DNA of 35,628 nucleotides from Deltaproteobacteria bacterium (GTDB lineage: Bacteria; Myxococcota_A; UBA9042; PHBI01). The notes below the pieces were generated by a model. That model did no database searches and was not told the origin of the DNA. It saw only the letters and a list, made by a program, of their open reading frames with translations. Positions 7,718-16,576 of the stretch are shown piece by piece. The stretch is from NCBI GenBank assembly GCA_006226565.1, contig SBGO01000492.1, forward strand, positions 1-35,628, read 5' to 3'. A program made the translations under genes and the position numbers. Positions within the stretch are counted from its first letter, which is position 1. The number at the start of each line of letters is the position of its first letter.

Positions 7718-8239
7718 CTAGAGGAAGACCGAGTCGCTCTTGCGCGTGGTCAGCGCGTCGAGCCGATCGAGGAGCCAGAAGACCACCACGCCGAAGGGCG
7801 CGGTCACCAGCGCCTGGGGCACCATCGACCCGAGGATGAGCCCGGGCCCGCTGCTCCCCTGGCCGAAGCTGCGCACGAAGACGAGGCTCAGGATGAGCTC
7901 CACCACCGACGCCCCGAGGCTGAACACCAGCGACACCAGCATCGCTCCGACCGGGCCGCGCAGGACCAGCCGCCGCGACAGCCGATAGCTGACGATGAAC
8001 GCGATCGCGCCGATCTCGGCGTACATGCCGATCGGCGTCCCGCTCGCGAAGCCGTCCTTGAGCAGCCCCAGCGCCAGCGCGATGCCGAGCCCGCGGCCGA
8101 AGGACGACGTCAGCCCGAGGTAGACCGTCATCACGAGCACGAGGTCCGGCACGTACTGCGCCATGCCCGCGTCGTAGAGGAGCGGCGACTCGAGGGCGAG
8201 CAGCAGAAAGCCCACCAGGATGATCGCGGCGCTCCTCAA
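7718..8239 (-). CDS. mreD: Rod shape-determining protein MreD
   Basis: 173-residue integral membrane protein with five to six hydrophobic segments, typical of MreD in size and in position between mreC and mrdA. The LVLVMTVYLGL and GLLKDGFASGTPIGMY segments fit the family. It helps link cytoplasmic MreB to MreC, RodA and PBP2. The start is TTG at 8239, overlapping the mreC stop as TTGA; GGGAGGT five bases upstream supports this rare start. Low sequence conservation is normal for MreD, so the call leans on topology and context. Confidence 0.9.
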   Translation of the reverse strand: MRSAAIILVGFLLLALESPLLYDAGMAQYVPDLVLVMTVYLGLTSSFGRGLGIALALGLLKDGFASGTPIGMYAEIGAIAFIVSYRLSRRLVLRGPVGAMLVSLVFSLGASVVELILSLVFVRSFGQGSSGPGLILGSMVPQALVTAPFGVVVFWLLDRLDALTTRKSDSVFL

Positions 8240-9123
8240 CGATGACCTCCCTGGGGCGCGGCGGTCCCCGCGCCCTCGACGGGTTCGGATACGACGTCCG
8301 TCACGACGTAGACCAGCTCGAGGTCGGAGAAGTTGACCGCCGGCGTCACCTGGAGCTCGTACTCCACGCCGCGCTGCCGCTCTTCTATCGATTGGATGTA
8401 GCCGACGCGGAGATCCGGTGGGAAGACCTTGTCGTGCCCGGAGGTCACCAGCAGATCACCCTGGGCGAGCGGCTCGGCCCGCGTGAGGTAGCTCATCCGC
8501 GCGTCGTAGTTGGACTGGGAGCTCGTGCCGGTGACCGTGCCGACGACCCCCTTACCGGCCACCTTGACGTTCACCGTCGAGCGCGCGTCGACGACCAGCA
8601 TGACCTCGGCGAAGCTCGACGAGACGCGGTGGATCCGCCCGACGAGGCCGTCGGCGTTGATGACCGGCATCCCCTCGAGGATGTGCGCGTCCTGGCCGAC
8701 GTCGAGCGCGATCCGGAGGACGCGCGTGTAGGGCGAGACGTCCTTGCCGATGACGTGCGCGCCCACGGTGACGAGCTCGCGCCGCTGCTTCTTGAAGTCG
8801 AGCATCTTGCGGAGCTCGGCGTTCTCGAGCTCAAGCTGACGCACGCGGTCGGCCTTCTCGGTCAGCTGCCGCACGTCCTCCTTCAGGCGCTCGTTCTCGT
8901 CGTGCACGTCGGTGAGCGCGACGTAGCCGTTCCAGAGGTCGGACAGCCCGCTCAGGGCGCGCGAGGCGGCCTCCTGCACGGGGCCCGTGATCTCCATCAG
9001 CGCGACCTCGATCACCGTGGTCTTGCGCGGGTGGCGACCGTGCACGAAGAGCAGGAAGAGCGGCAGCGTCAGCCCGAAGAAGGCCAGGATCGCCGCGCGG
9101 TGGCGCTGGAGGAACTCGCGCAC
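8236..9123 (-). CDS. mreC: Rod shape-determining protein MreC
   Basis: 295 residues: one N-terminal membrane segment (about 10-27), a coiled coil (about 75-112, with ENERLKEDVRQL and LELENAELRKML), then the periplasmic double beta-barrel domain with EGMPVINADGLVGRI and LVTSGHDKVFPPDLRVGYI. MreC contacts and activates PBP2 in the elongation complex. The last ~18 residues are a poorly conserved Gly/Ala tail. Start GTG 9123 lies 9 bases after the mreB stop with only a weak ribosome site, suggesting coupling; the stop overlaps mreD. Confidence 0.95.
   Translation of the reverse strand: MREFLQRHRAAILAFFGLTLPLFLLFVHGRHPRKTTVIEVALMEITGPVQEAASRALSGLSDLWNGYVALTDVHDENERLKEDVRQLTEKADRVRQLELENAELRKMLDFKKQRRELVTVGAHVIGKDVSPYTRVLRIALDVGQDAHILEGMPVINADGLVGRIHRVSSSFAEVMLVVDARSTVNVKVAGKGVVGTVTGTSSQSNYDARMSYLTRAEPLAQGDLLVTSGHDKVFPPDLRVGYIQSIEERQRGVEYELQVTPAVNFSDLELVYVVTDVVSEPVEGAGTAAPQGGHR
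8245..8251 (-). promoter_or_regulatory. Ribosome binding site fixing the TTG start of mreD
   Basis: GGGAGGT on the minus strand inside the 3' end of mreC, five bases before TTG 8239. No ATG or GTG is as well placed. Confidence 0.7.
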
Positions 9124-9132
9124 GACGCGGGG

Positions 9133-10233
<1,101 letters not shown>

Positions 10234-10290
10234 CTACCCCGGCCCGGCGACGAGCGTCGTGCTCGCGGGCATCCCGGTCGGAATGGGTTG

Positions 10291-10319
10291 TTGACGGGCC
10301 ATGAACGCATGGGATAGGA
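10291..10319 (+). promoter_or_regulatory. Putative promoter of the PpiD-like gene
   Basis: TTGACG (10291-10296) followed after 16-17 bp by GATAGG/ATAGGA (10313-10319) in the mreB/PpiD-like divergent gap, giving a leader of about 65 nt. The -35 is good, the -10 weak. I found no convincing mreB promoter here; a minus-strand TAGACT near 10227 is only suggestive. Confidence 0.35.
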
Positions 10320-10391
10320 GAGCCAATCCGTTCCGGGGCTTGCGCGCCCCGCCCCCTCTCTTCGGGACCCCAGACCGGGCGAACCTCGACC

Positions 10392-12335
10392 ATGCTCGAC
10401 CTGCTCCGCAAGAACTCACGTTCGTTCGTCATCTACCTCATGTTCGCGATCATCATCGTGGTGTTCGCGTTCACGTTCGGCGCCGTCGGCCCGAGCCAGG
10501 CCTGCGGCGGCAGTGGCCCCGGCGGCCTCGCGATCGCCGACTTCGCCGAGGTGGGTGACACGAAGATCGACACCAACATGCTCATCCTGGCCGACAGCCT
10601 GAGCGTCAGCCCGCCGTCGCCGCGGGGCCAGTCGCCCAAGTCGTCCGAGCTGCAGCGCGACTACCTGCTGACGCGGTTCGCCTACCTGCGTCTGTGGGGC
10701 CCGTACTCGGGCGCGCGCTTCGGCCGCGAGACCCAGGACATCAGCCCCGTCAAGCCCATCAAGCTGATGGACGAGCTCGTCGAGTCGAAGGTCGTCGCCG
10801 GCTACGCGCGTAGCCTCGGCATGACCGTCAGCAACGCCGAGATGAACGACCGCCTGGCGCTGCTCCTCGACGCCTTCGTCGACGAGAAGACCGGCAAGTT
10901 CGACGCCGACGGGTGGGCGAACTACATGCGCCGCCTCAACACGACGCCGTCGAGCTTCGAGGCGTTCGTGAAGGACGAGCTCCTCCGCGAGCGCGTCATC
11001 GCCCTGATGGTCGGCGGCGTGCGGGCCAGCGAGGCGGAGATCGCCGCCAAGCAGAAGCTGACCGGCGAGAAGGTCAAGATCGCCTACGTCGCGGTCGACC
11101 CGGCGACGGTCGCGTCCATCGCCAAGGTGACCGACGAAGAGGTCGCGGGCTGGCTCAAGGACCACCAGGAGGAGGCGGACAAGGAGTACGCCGAGAAGAA
11201 GGACTCCAAGTTCACCACCCCGAAGCAGTGGACGCTGCGAGGCATCAAGCTCGACGCGCCCGACCCGACGGTCGCCGAGGGCGAGCAGCAGACGGCCCTC
11301 GAGGCCGAGCGCAAGGGCATCAAGGAGCAGGCCGACAAGCTGCTCGCCGACGTCAAGGGCGCCATCGCGGCGGCCGCGACGGGCGCGCCCGCCGAGGACG
11401 GCGCCGAGCCGGCCCCGGTCGCCACCCCGGCGGAGATCTTCGGCGGCTTCGCCAAGACCAGCTCCACCGACGCGTCGAAGGACGCCGACGGCGCCCTCGG
11501 CGCCAAGAGCCTCCGTGACCTGGCGCGCTGGCCCTACGGGACCGACGTGCAGAAGGCGGTCGAGGGGCTGACGGCGGGCCAGGTCTCGGACGTGGTCGAG
11601 GTGAAGTCGGGCTACTGGATCTTCTTCGCCGAGTCGGTCAGCGAGCCGGTCGTGAAGACCCTCGAGGAGGCCCGCCAGGAGCTCGCGACGGACGCCCTCA
11701 AGAAGGAGAAGACGCCGGAGCTCGCCAAGACGGTCGCCGAGGAGGTGCTCGCCGAGGCGAAGAAGAACCCGACGGCCAAGCTCGACGACGCGGCGGCGGC
11801 CATCAACGCCAAGTACGGCTTCGAGGAGGGCAAGGGGCTGTCGGCGCGTGAGTCGACCCCGTTCGCTCGCCTCCAGCCCATCGCCCAGGGCTTCCCGGAC
11901 CAGCTGCCCTTCATCGCGGGCCTGGGCCGCTCGGCGGCGCTCGTCCGCAAGGCCTTCGCGGCGACGGCCGAGGCCCCGCTGCTCGACGAGGTCTTCGCGA
12001 TGGAGCCGGCCAAGACGACGTTCGTCGTCGCTCAGTTCGTCGAGAAGCTCGCCCCCGAGGCGCTCGAGGCCGACGCGAAGAAGGAGCTGGTCGACCAGCT
12101 GACCTTCGAGAAGCAGCGCCGCGTCTACCGCGGCTGGTACGAGAGCTACCTCACGGCGCAGATGGCCGACGGCGACGTGGAGTACACGAAGGCGTGGCTC
12201 GAGGAGAAGCGTCGGCAGGAGGAGTCCTTCCGCGCGTCCGGCGGCATCCTGCCCGAGGCGGAGCCGGCCAAGGCCGCGACCGAGGACAAGGACTCGGCCA
12301 AGCCGGCCACGGCCGACGCCAAGCCGACCGAGTGA
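10392..12335 (+). CDS. PpiD-like periplasmic peptidyl-prolyl isomerase / SurA-N chaperone
   Basis: 647 residues. A short cytoplasmic N-terminus and one membrane anchor (about 12-32) lead into a SurA/PpiD-type helical chaperone region (about 120-260; LMDELVESKVVAGYARSLG). A parvulin-like domain follows, recognisable at GGFAKTSSTD (351-360), EGLTAGQVSDVVEVKSGYW (391-409), and interrupted by an Ala/Pro-rich acidic linker (about 325-347). The C-terminal third is helical with an Ala/Lys/Glu-rich tail. By analogy it would help newly exported outer-membrane proteins fold. Isomerase activity is doubtful because catalytic residues cannot be matched with certainty. A clear hairpin terminator follows. 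Confidence 0.85.
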   Translation: MLDLLRKNSRSFVIYLMFAIIIVVFAFTFGAVGPSQACGGSGPGGLAIADFAEVGDTKIDTNMLILADSLSVSPPSPRGQSPKSSELQRDYLLTRFAYLRLWGPYSGARFGRETQDISPVKPIKLMDELVESKVVAGYARSLGMTVSNAEMNDRLALLLDAFVDEKTGKFDADGWANYMRRLNTTPSSFEAFVKDELLRERVIALMVGGVRASEAEIAAKQKLTGEKVKIAYVAVDPATVASIAKVTDEEVAGWLKDHQEEADKEYAEKKDSKFTTPKQWTLRGIKLDAPDPTVAEGEQQTALEAERKGIKEQADKLLADVKGAIAAAATGAPAEDGAEPAPVATPAEIFGGFAKTSSTDASKDADGALGAKSLRDLARWPYGTDVQKAVEGLTAGQVSDVVEVKSGYWIFFAESVSEPVVKTLEEARQELATDALKKEKTPELAKTVAEEVLAEAKKNPTAKLDDAAAAINAKYGFEEGKGLSARESTPFARLQPIAQGFPDQLPFIAGLGRSAALVRKAFAATAEAPLLDEVFAMEPAKTTFVVAQFVEKLAPEALEADAKKELVDQLTFEKQRRVYRGWYESYLTAQMADGDVEYTKAWLEEKRRQEESFRASGGILPEAEPAKAATEDKDSAKPATADAKPTE

Positions 12336-12363
12336 GCGCCGCCGCCTCCGGCCGATGATCGAG

Positions 12364-12404
12364 AACGCGAAGCGCCGGCCCCTGGGTCGGCGTTTCGCGT
12401 TTCT
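12364..12404 (+). terminator. Intrinsic terminator after the PpiD-like gene
   Basis: 14-bp stem with one G-T pair (12364-12377 with 12388-12401), ten-base loop, then a short T-rich tail. It sits 28 bp after the stop. The T-tract is broken by C/G, so efficiency is uncertain. Confidence 0.7.
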
Positions 12405-12487
12405 GGCCCGCTGCGCGTGCGCCCGCTCTTCCGCCACGCGAGGGAGTGTGGGCGTCCCGAGCCTGTCGCGTTGACCGAGTCCACAGC

Positions 12488-12572
12488 GGACGGGACGTCC
12501 GCCGGCCAGTTGGCCTGCGCTCGTCCCGAGCGCGGTGACTCCCGTCGCGTGAACGTCGCAGGGCTTTGCGAC
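12488..12572. other. Four tandem hairpins, possible structured RNA
   Basis: Perfect inverted repeats in a row: CGGACG/CGTCCG (12488-12502, loop 3), GGCCA/TGGCC (12505-12516), GCGCTC/GAGCGC (12518-12534, loop 5) and GTCGCA/TGCGAC (12555-12572, loop 6). Could be a small RNA, a BIME-like element or chance in GC-rich DNA. Confidence 0.4.
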
Positions 12573-12682
12573 AGCCTCGTCCCGCCCGCATTCGGCCATC
12601 GGAAGCGCCGAGGACGCTCATCTCTCCGCCCCTCGCCTGAACAGGGTCTGCGGTGCTGCGGGCGATGCGATGACGATCACAT

Positions 12683-12812
12683 GGCGCCCCCTCCGCTACG
12701 CTTGTCAGGCACAGTCAAAGGGCCCGTCCGTGCACCGAGGGCGAGCCCCCCTGAGCGCGAGACGTTTCAGGCGCCCCCTCCGCTGCGCTTGTCAGGCGCA
12801 GTCAACGGGGCC
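12683..12812. repeat. Pair of ~42-bp imperfect direct repeats
   Basis: Copy 1 at 12683-12724 and copy 2 at 12770-12812 both begin GGCGCCCCCTCCGCT, share CGCTTGTCAGGC, and end near GTCAA with GGCC. They differ at a few bases and are spaced 87 bp start to start. Copy 2 contains a perfect CTGCGC/GCGCAG hairpin that copy 1 lacks. Probably an intergenic repeat family; I cannot see other copies in the window. Confidence 0.75.
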
Positions 12813-12851
12813 GCGCGCCTCCGCGTCCGCCCTCGCCTCCCGCCGTGGCCG

Positions 12852-13979
12852 TCAGTTGCTCGACGCCCCGCGCAGCTGCGCCTCGGCGTCGCGGCTCGAG
12901 TCCTGGCGCAGGACCTCTTTGAGCCGCGCGAGGCTCGCCTCGGTGCGGGCGACCCAGTCGTTGGTCGTCCCGAACCGCTGCCCCATGCGCAGGTTCCGCT
13001 CGTAGATGTCGATGGCGCGGACGAGGAGCGGCCGAATCTTGTCGCGCAGCTCCACGTAGTAGGCCTCGACCTCCTCGCGGGTCAGCTCGGGCGGGATCTC
13101 GGCCGCCATCATGTCGTCGTACATGACCTCGTACAGCGCCCCGAGGCGGTAGCCGGCCACGACCGCGTAGCGCGGGTGCTGGAGACGCAGGGTCTTCAGG
13201 TACGCGCTCTGCGCCATCAGGAAGAAGTTCGACTTGTCCTGCAGGTCGCGCGCCATCCGGTCCGGCGGCAGCTTGAACCGGATCGACGCGAAGAGGTCGC
13301 GGTAGAGCTCGCCGATCTGGAACTGCGCCAGCGAGACCTCCGGGCTCTTCCCGAGGGCCGGCACGTCGAGGTGGCGTTGGTACTCCGCCAGCGCCGCCTT
13401 GAAGTCGCGCTCGGCCAGGGCCAGGCGCCCCAGGTTCTGCTGCGCGTAGCCGTGGTGGACCCGCGCCCCGATGCGGTCGACCACGCTGATCTCGGCGTAG
13501 TGCGGCCGCAGGATCTCGGCGGTGGTCTCGAGCGTCAGCTCCCACCGGCCGAGGGCCTCGCCACAGGCGGCCACCCGAAAGAGGGCGTCCTGGGCGTCCT
13601 TCGAGCCGCGGGTCCGGTCGACCACCCAGCGATAGAGGGGCAGGCTCTCGTCGCACTTGCCGTCGTGCTCGAGCGAGAGCGCCGCGTTGTACGCGCTCAC
13701 GACGGCGAAGCGGCTCTCCGCGAAGCGCTCGTGCACGAGGCGGTACTTCCGCGCCGCGGTCGTCCACTCGCCGGCCTCGAAGGCGCGGTTGCCCTCGTGA
13801 AAGAGGACCTCGGGGTCGAGCTGCTCGACGCTGAGGCGGCCCCCCTCGTCGACGACCTGGAAGGTCATCGGGTCCATCCGGACGGTCTCGGCGCCGGACG
13901 ACGCGCACGCTCCCGTCCCGGCCAGCGCGCCCACCACCAGCAGGTGAGCGAGTCGTGCGGGACGTCGTGGGAGTTTCAC
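12852..13979 (-). CDS. TPR-type lipoprotein of unknown function
   Basis: 375 residues. N-terminal signal (Arg-rich, then AHLLVVGALAGTGAC) with a probable lipidation Cys at 25, so likely membrane anchored in the periplasm. From about residue 55 the sequence is almost entirely helical with TPR-like pairs (LFHEGNRAFEAGEWTTAARKY, NAALSLEHDGKCDESLPLYR, YAQQNLGRLALAERDFKAAL), ending in a charged helix. TPR repeats bind protein partners; none can be named. Start GTG 13979 follows AGGAG at good spacing. It lies 122 bp downstream of hisS on the same strand. Confidence 0.85.
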   Translation of the reverse strand: MKLPRRPARLAHLLVVGALAGTGACASSGAETVRMDPMTFQVVDEGGRLSVEQLDPEVLFHEGNRAFEAGEWTTAARKYRLVHERFAESRFAVVSAYNAALSLEHDGKCDESLPLYRWVVDRTRGSKDAQDALFRVAACGEALGRWELTLETTAEILRPHYAEISVVDRIGARVHHGYAQQNLGRLALAERDFKAALAEYQRHLDVPALGKSPEVSLAQFQIGELYRDLFASIRFKLPPDRMARDLQDKSNFFLMAQSAYLKTLRLQHPRYAVVAGYRLGALYEVMYDDMMAAEIPPELTREEVEAYYVELRDKIRPLLVRAIDIYERNLRMGQRFGTTNDWVARTEASLARLKEVLRQDSSRDAEAQLRGASSN

Positions 13980-14010
13980 CGTGTGCGCTCCTGCCTCGTG
14001 TCCTGGGGCT

Positions 14011-14033
14011 CCCCGGCCGGTACGCCGGCGGGG
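14011..14033. other. GC-rich hairpin between hisS and the TPR lipoprotein gene
   Basis: CCCCGGCCGG, TACG loop, CCGGCGGGG: nine paired bases with one bulged G. No T-tract on either strand, so it is not a typical intrinsic terminator. Role unknown; it could cause pausing or stabilise a 3' end. Confidence 0.4.
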
Positions 14034-14101
14034 CCGGGGATTTCACCCCTCGGGTTCGTCGCAGTGCGACAACACCGCCCCCAGTTTTGTTCCCGCGACG
14101 C

Positions 14102-15421
14102 TCAGAGCGCAAATCGCGAGGCCCATTCGGCGACATCCGCCAGGGCCAGGCGCGACTGCTCTCCGCTCGCGAGATCCTTGATGTTGACGATCCCGGCGGC
14201 GCGCTCGTCCGGCCCCGCCAGCATGATGAAGCGGTACCCCTTGCGCTCCGCGAGCTTGAACTGCTTGCCGAGCTTCGCCGGCGACAGCGAGAGCTCCGAT
14301 CGCAGGCCGTGCTCGCGCAGGACCCGCGCCAGCTTCACGTGCTCCGCGTAGCCCTCCTCGTCGAAGAGCGCGATGAACACGTCCGCCGCCGTCTTGCGCG
14401 GGGGGATGAGCTCGAGCTCGAGGAGCGCCGCGAGGAGGCGGTCGACCCCCAGCGAGATGCCGACGGCCGGCAGCGACTGCTTGAGGAACATCCCGAGCAG
14501 CGTGTCGTAGCGGCCGCCCGACATGACGCTGCCGTACTCCTCGTGGCCGACGAGGAAGGTCTCGTAGATGGTCGCGGTGTAGTAGTCGAGGCCGCGCGCG
14601 ATGCTGAGGTCGACCTCGACCTGGTCGCCGAGGCCGGCCGCCTCGAGCACCCCGAGGAGCTCGGTGAGCTCGGCGATGCCCTCGACGCCGGTCTCCGAGC
14701 CGCCGATGACGGGGGTCAGCGCCGCGAGGTCGGCGGCGCCCGCGATCTTCCGGTCGAGCACGGCGAAGAGGGTCTCGAGCCCGGCGTCGTCGAGCCCGAC
14801 GGTCTCGCGGATCTCCGCGCTCACGCCGGCCCGCCCGATCTTCGGGAGCTTGTCGATGGCGCGCATCACCGCGTGCCGCGCCTCTCGCTCGGTGACGCCC
14901 ACGGCGTCGAGCATCCCGTCGAGGATCTTGCGGTTGTTGACCCGCATCACCACGCCGTCGACCTCGAGCGCGCGGAGCACCTCGAGCCCGACGATCATGC
15001 ACTCGGCGTCGGCTCGGATGGACGGCTCGCCGATGATGTCGACGTCGCACTGCATGAACTCGCGGAAGCGCCCGCGGCCCGGCTTCTCGGCGCGCCACAC
15101 CGGCGCCACCTGGTAGCGTCGGAACGGCTTCGGGATGTCGCCGTACATGGCGACGATGCGCGCGAGCGGGACGGTCAGGTCGTAGCGCAGCGCCACGTCG
15201 CGCTCGCCGTTGTCGGTGAAGCGGTAGAGGAGCTTCTCGCCCTCGTCTCCGTACTTGCCGAGGAGGACCTCGGAGTACTCGATCGCCGGCGTCTGGAGCG
15301 GGCCGAAGCCGAAGCCCTCGAAGACCCCGGTGACGCGATCGAGCATGGTCCTGCGCGTCAGCTCGACGTCGGGCAGGTAGTCGCGGAATCCCTTCAGGAG
15401 GCTGGGCTTGGCCTGGCTCAT
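14102..15421 (-). CDS. hisS: Histidyl-tRNA synthetase
   Basis: 439 residues, class II synthetase that charges tRNA(His). Seen: KGFRDYLP at the N-terminus, motif 2 FRRYQVAPVWRAEKPGRGRF at about 100-119, the His-specific RGLDYYTATIYE, GGRYDTLLGMF, motif 3 VGISLGVDRLL, and a C-terminal anticodon-binding domain. Start ATG 15421 follows AAGGAGAG. Only 87 bp separates it from the divergent D-cysteine desulfhydrase-like gene, so promoters must overlap there. No HisZ features: the catalytic motifs are intact. Confidence 0.98.
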   Translation of the reverse strand: MSQAKPSLLKGFRDYLPDVELTRRTMLDRVTGVFEGFGFGPLQTPAIEYSEVLLGKYGDEGEKLLYRFTDNGERDVALRYDLTVPLARIVAMYGDIPKPFRRYQVAPVWRAEKPGRGRFREFMQCDVDIIGEPSIRADAECMIVGLEVLRALEVDGVVMRVNNRKILDGMLDAVGVTEREARHAVMRAIDKLPKIGRAGVSAEIRETVGLDDAGLETLFAVLDRKIAGAADLAALTPVIGGSETGVEGIAELTELLGVLEAAGLGDQVEVDLSIARGLDYYTATIYETFLVGHEEYGSVMSGGRYDTLLGMFLKQSLPAVGISLGVDRLLAALLELELIPPRKTAADVFIALFDEEGYAEHVKLARVLREHGLRSELSLSPAKLGKQFKLAERKGYRFIMLAGPDERAAGIVNIKDLASGEQSRLALADVAEWASRFAL

Positions 15422-15508
15422 CTCGCTCTCTCCTTGCTCCCCGGCCGCGGCCGGCGAGCACCGGTAACTACTAGGCTAGGCTTGGCCAAGCAACCTCTTC
15501 GCGAGAAG

Positions 15509-16507
15509 ATGCGCGCCATGGAACGCCCCAAGCGCATCGCCCTCGCCCACCTGCCCACGCCGCTCCAGCCCCACGCGCGCCTCTCGCGCGAGCTGGGCGT
15601 CGACCTCTTCGTCAAGCGCGACGACCTCACCGGGAGCCACCTGAGCGGCAACAAGATCCGCAAGCTCGAGTACCTCCTCGCCGACGCCGTCGCCCAGGGC
15701 GCGACCCACGTCGTCACCTGCGGCGGCGTGCAGTCGAACCACTGCCGGGCCACCGCGATGGCGGCGGCGCCGCTCGGCATGCGCGCCGAGCTCCTGCTCC
15801 GGACCCCGAACGGCCTCCGAGACGAGCTCCCGAGCCCGCCCACCGGCAACGTCTACCTCGACCGCCTCGTCGGCGCCCGCATCCACCCGACCGATCCCCT
15901 CGGCTACCAGAGCCGCGCCGACTTCATGCGCGACATCGCCGACGGCGTGCGCGACAGGGACGGCGTCCCCTACGTGATCCCCGAGGGCGGCTCCAACGCG
16001 CTCGGCGCCCTGGGCTACGTCGACGCCGCCGCCGAGATCCTCGGCCAGCTCGACGCGCCCCCCGACGCCGTCTTCGTGGCGACCGGCTCCGGCGGGACGC
16101 TCGCCGGGCTCGCGCTCGGCTTCGAGGTGGCCGGGGTGGCGACCCGCGCCTACGGCGTCGCGGTGTGTGACGACCGCGCGTACTTCCGCGCCATCGTCGA
16201 CGCCATCGCCGACGACGCGCGGGCCTACGGGCTCCCCGTCCTGGCCCCCGACCGCTACGACGTCCTCGAGGGCTTCCAGGGCCGCGGCTACGCGCTGTCG
16301 ACCGAGGAGGAGCTGGCCTTCCTCGCCGAGGTCGCCCGCGCGGACGGCCTCGTCCTCGACCCGGTCTACACCAACAAGGCGTTCCTCGGCCTCGTCTCGC
16401 TCCTCCGCGAGGACCCGACCCGCTTCGGCCGGCGCGTCGTCTTCATCCACACCGGCGGCATCTTCGGGCTCCTCGCCCACGACGACGCTCTCCACGCGGC
16501 GCGCTGA
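15509..16507 (+). CDS. PLP-dependent D-cysteine desulfhydrase / ACC deaminase family enzyme
   Basis: 332 residues of the tryptophan-synthase-beta-type PLP fold. LPTPLQPHARLS, VKRDDLTGS, SGNKIRKLEYL (PLP Lys about 49), CGGVQSNHCRAT (substrate loop), PEGGSNALGALGYVDAA, GSGGTLAGLALG (phosphate loop) and LDPVYTNKAFLGL with FIHTGG closely follow the DcyD pattern. DcyD converts D-cysteine to pyruvate, H2S and ammonia; ACC deaminase activity cannot be excluded from sequence. ATG 15509 is chosen because GAGAAG lies just upstream; ATG 15518 is an alternative (329 residues). A shared terminator separates it from the next gene on the opposite strand. The 10-bp palindrome CTTGGCCAAG at 15481-15490 lies just upstream. 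Confidence 0.88.
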   Translation: MRAMERPKRIALAHLPTPLQPHARLSRELGVDLFVKRDDLTGSHLSGNKIRKLEYLLADAVAQGATHVVTCGGVQSNHCRATAMAAAPLGMRAELLLRTPNGLRDELPSPPTGNVYLDRLVGARIHPTDPLGYQSRADFMRDIADGVRDRDGVPYVIPEGGSNALGALGYVDAAAEILGQLDAPPDAVFVATGSGGTLAGLALGFEVAGVATRAYGVAVCDDRAYFRAIVDAIADDARAYGLPVLAPDRYDVLEGFQGRGYALSTEEELAFLAEVARADGLVLDPVYTNKAFLGLVSLLREDPTRFGRRVVFIHTGGIFGLLAHDDALHAAR

Positions 16508-16520
16508 GACGCCCCCAAAA

Positions 16521-16551
16521 AGAAAGGGCCGCCTCGCGGGCGGCCCTTTCT
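16521..16551. terminator. Two-way intrinsic terminator
   Basis: Perfect 13-bp stem (16521-16533 with 16539-16551), five-base loop, between the convergent DcyD-like gene and the 402-residue gene. On the minus strand it is followed by TTTCTTTTT, a strong tract; on the plus strand the T-tract is shorter. Confidence 0.88.
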
Positions 16552-16576
16552 CGTGGACGACGCGACGAGCGCGGCC

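Larger units (their letters stand above)
12405..12851. other. Non-coding stretch with hairpin cluster and direct repeat
   Basis: No convincing gene: frames open here lack family resemblance. It holds four successive perfect short hairpins (12488-12572) and two copies of a ~42-bp repeat (12683-12724 and 12770-12812). It lies between the ends of two convergent genes, so it is not a promoter region for either neighbour. Confidence 0.6.

Noticed and set aside
5605..7839. 744-codon plus-strand frame
   Set aside because: Exact antisense shadow of mrdA, with repetitive Leu/Val/Arg/Glu composition and no domain.
14011..14039. Intrinsic terminator of hisS
   Set aside because: The hairpin is strong but lacks a T-tract on both strands; kept only as a hairpin.
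13955..15508. Long N-terminal extension of the DcyD-like gene frame
   Set aside because: The frame is open back to 13955 but this part is antisense to hisS; real homology starts at about 15518-15550.
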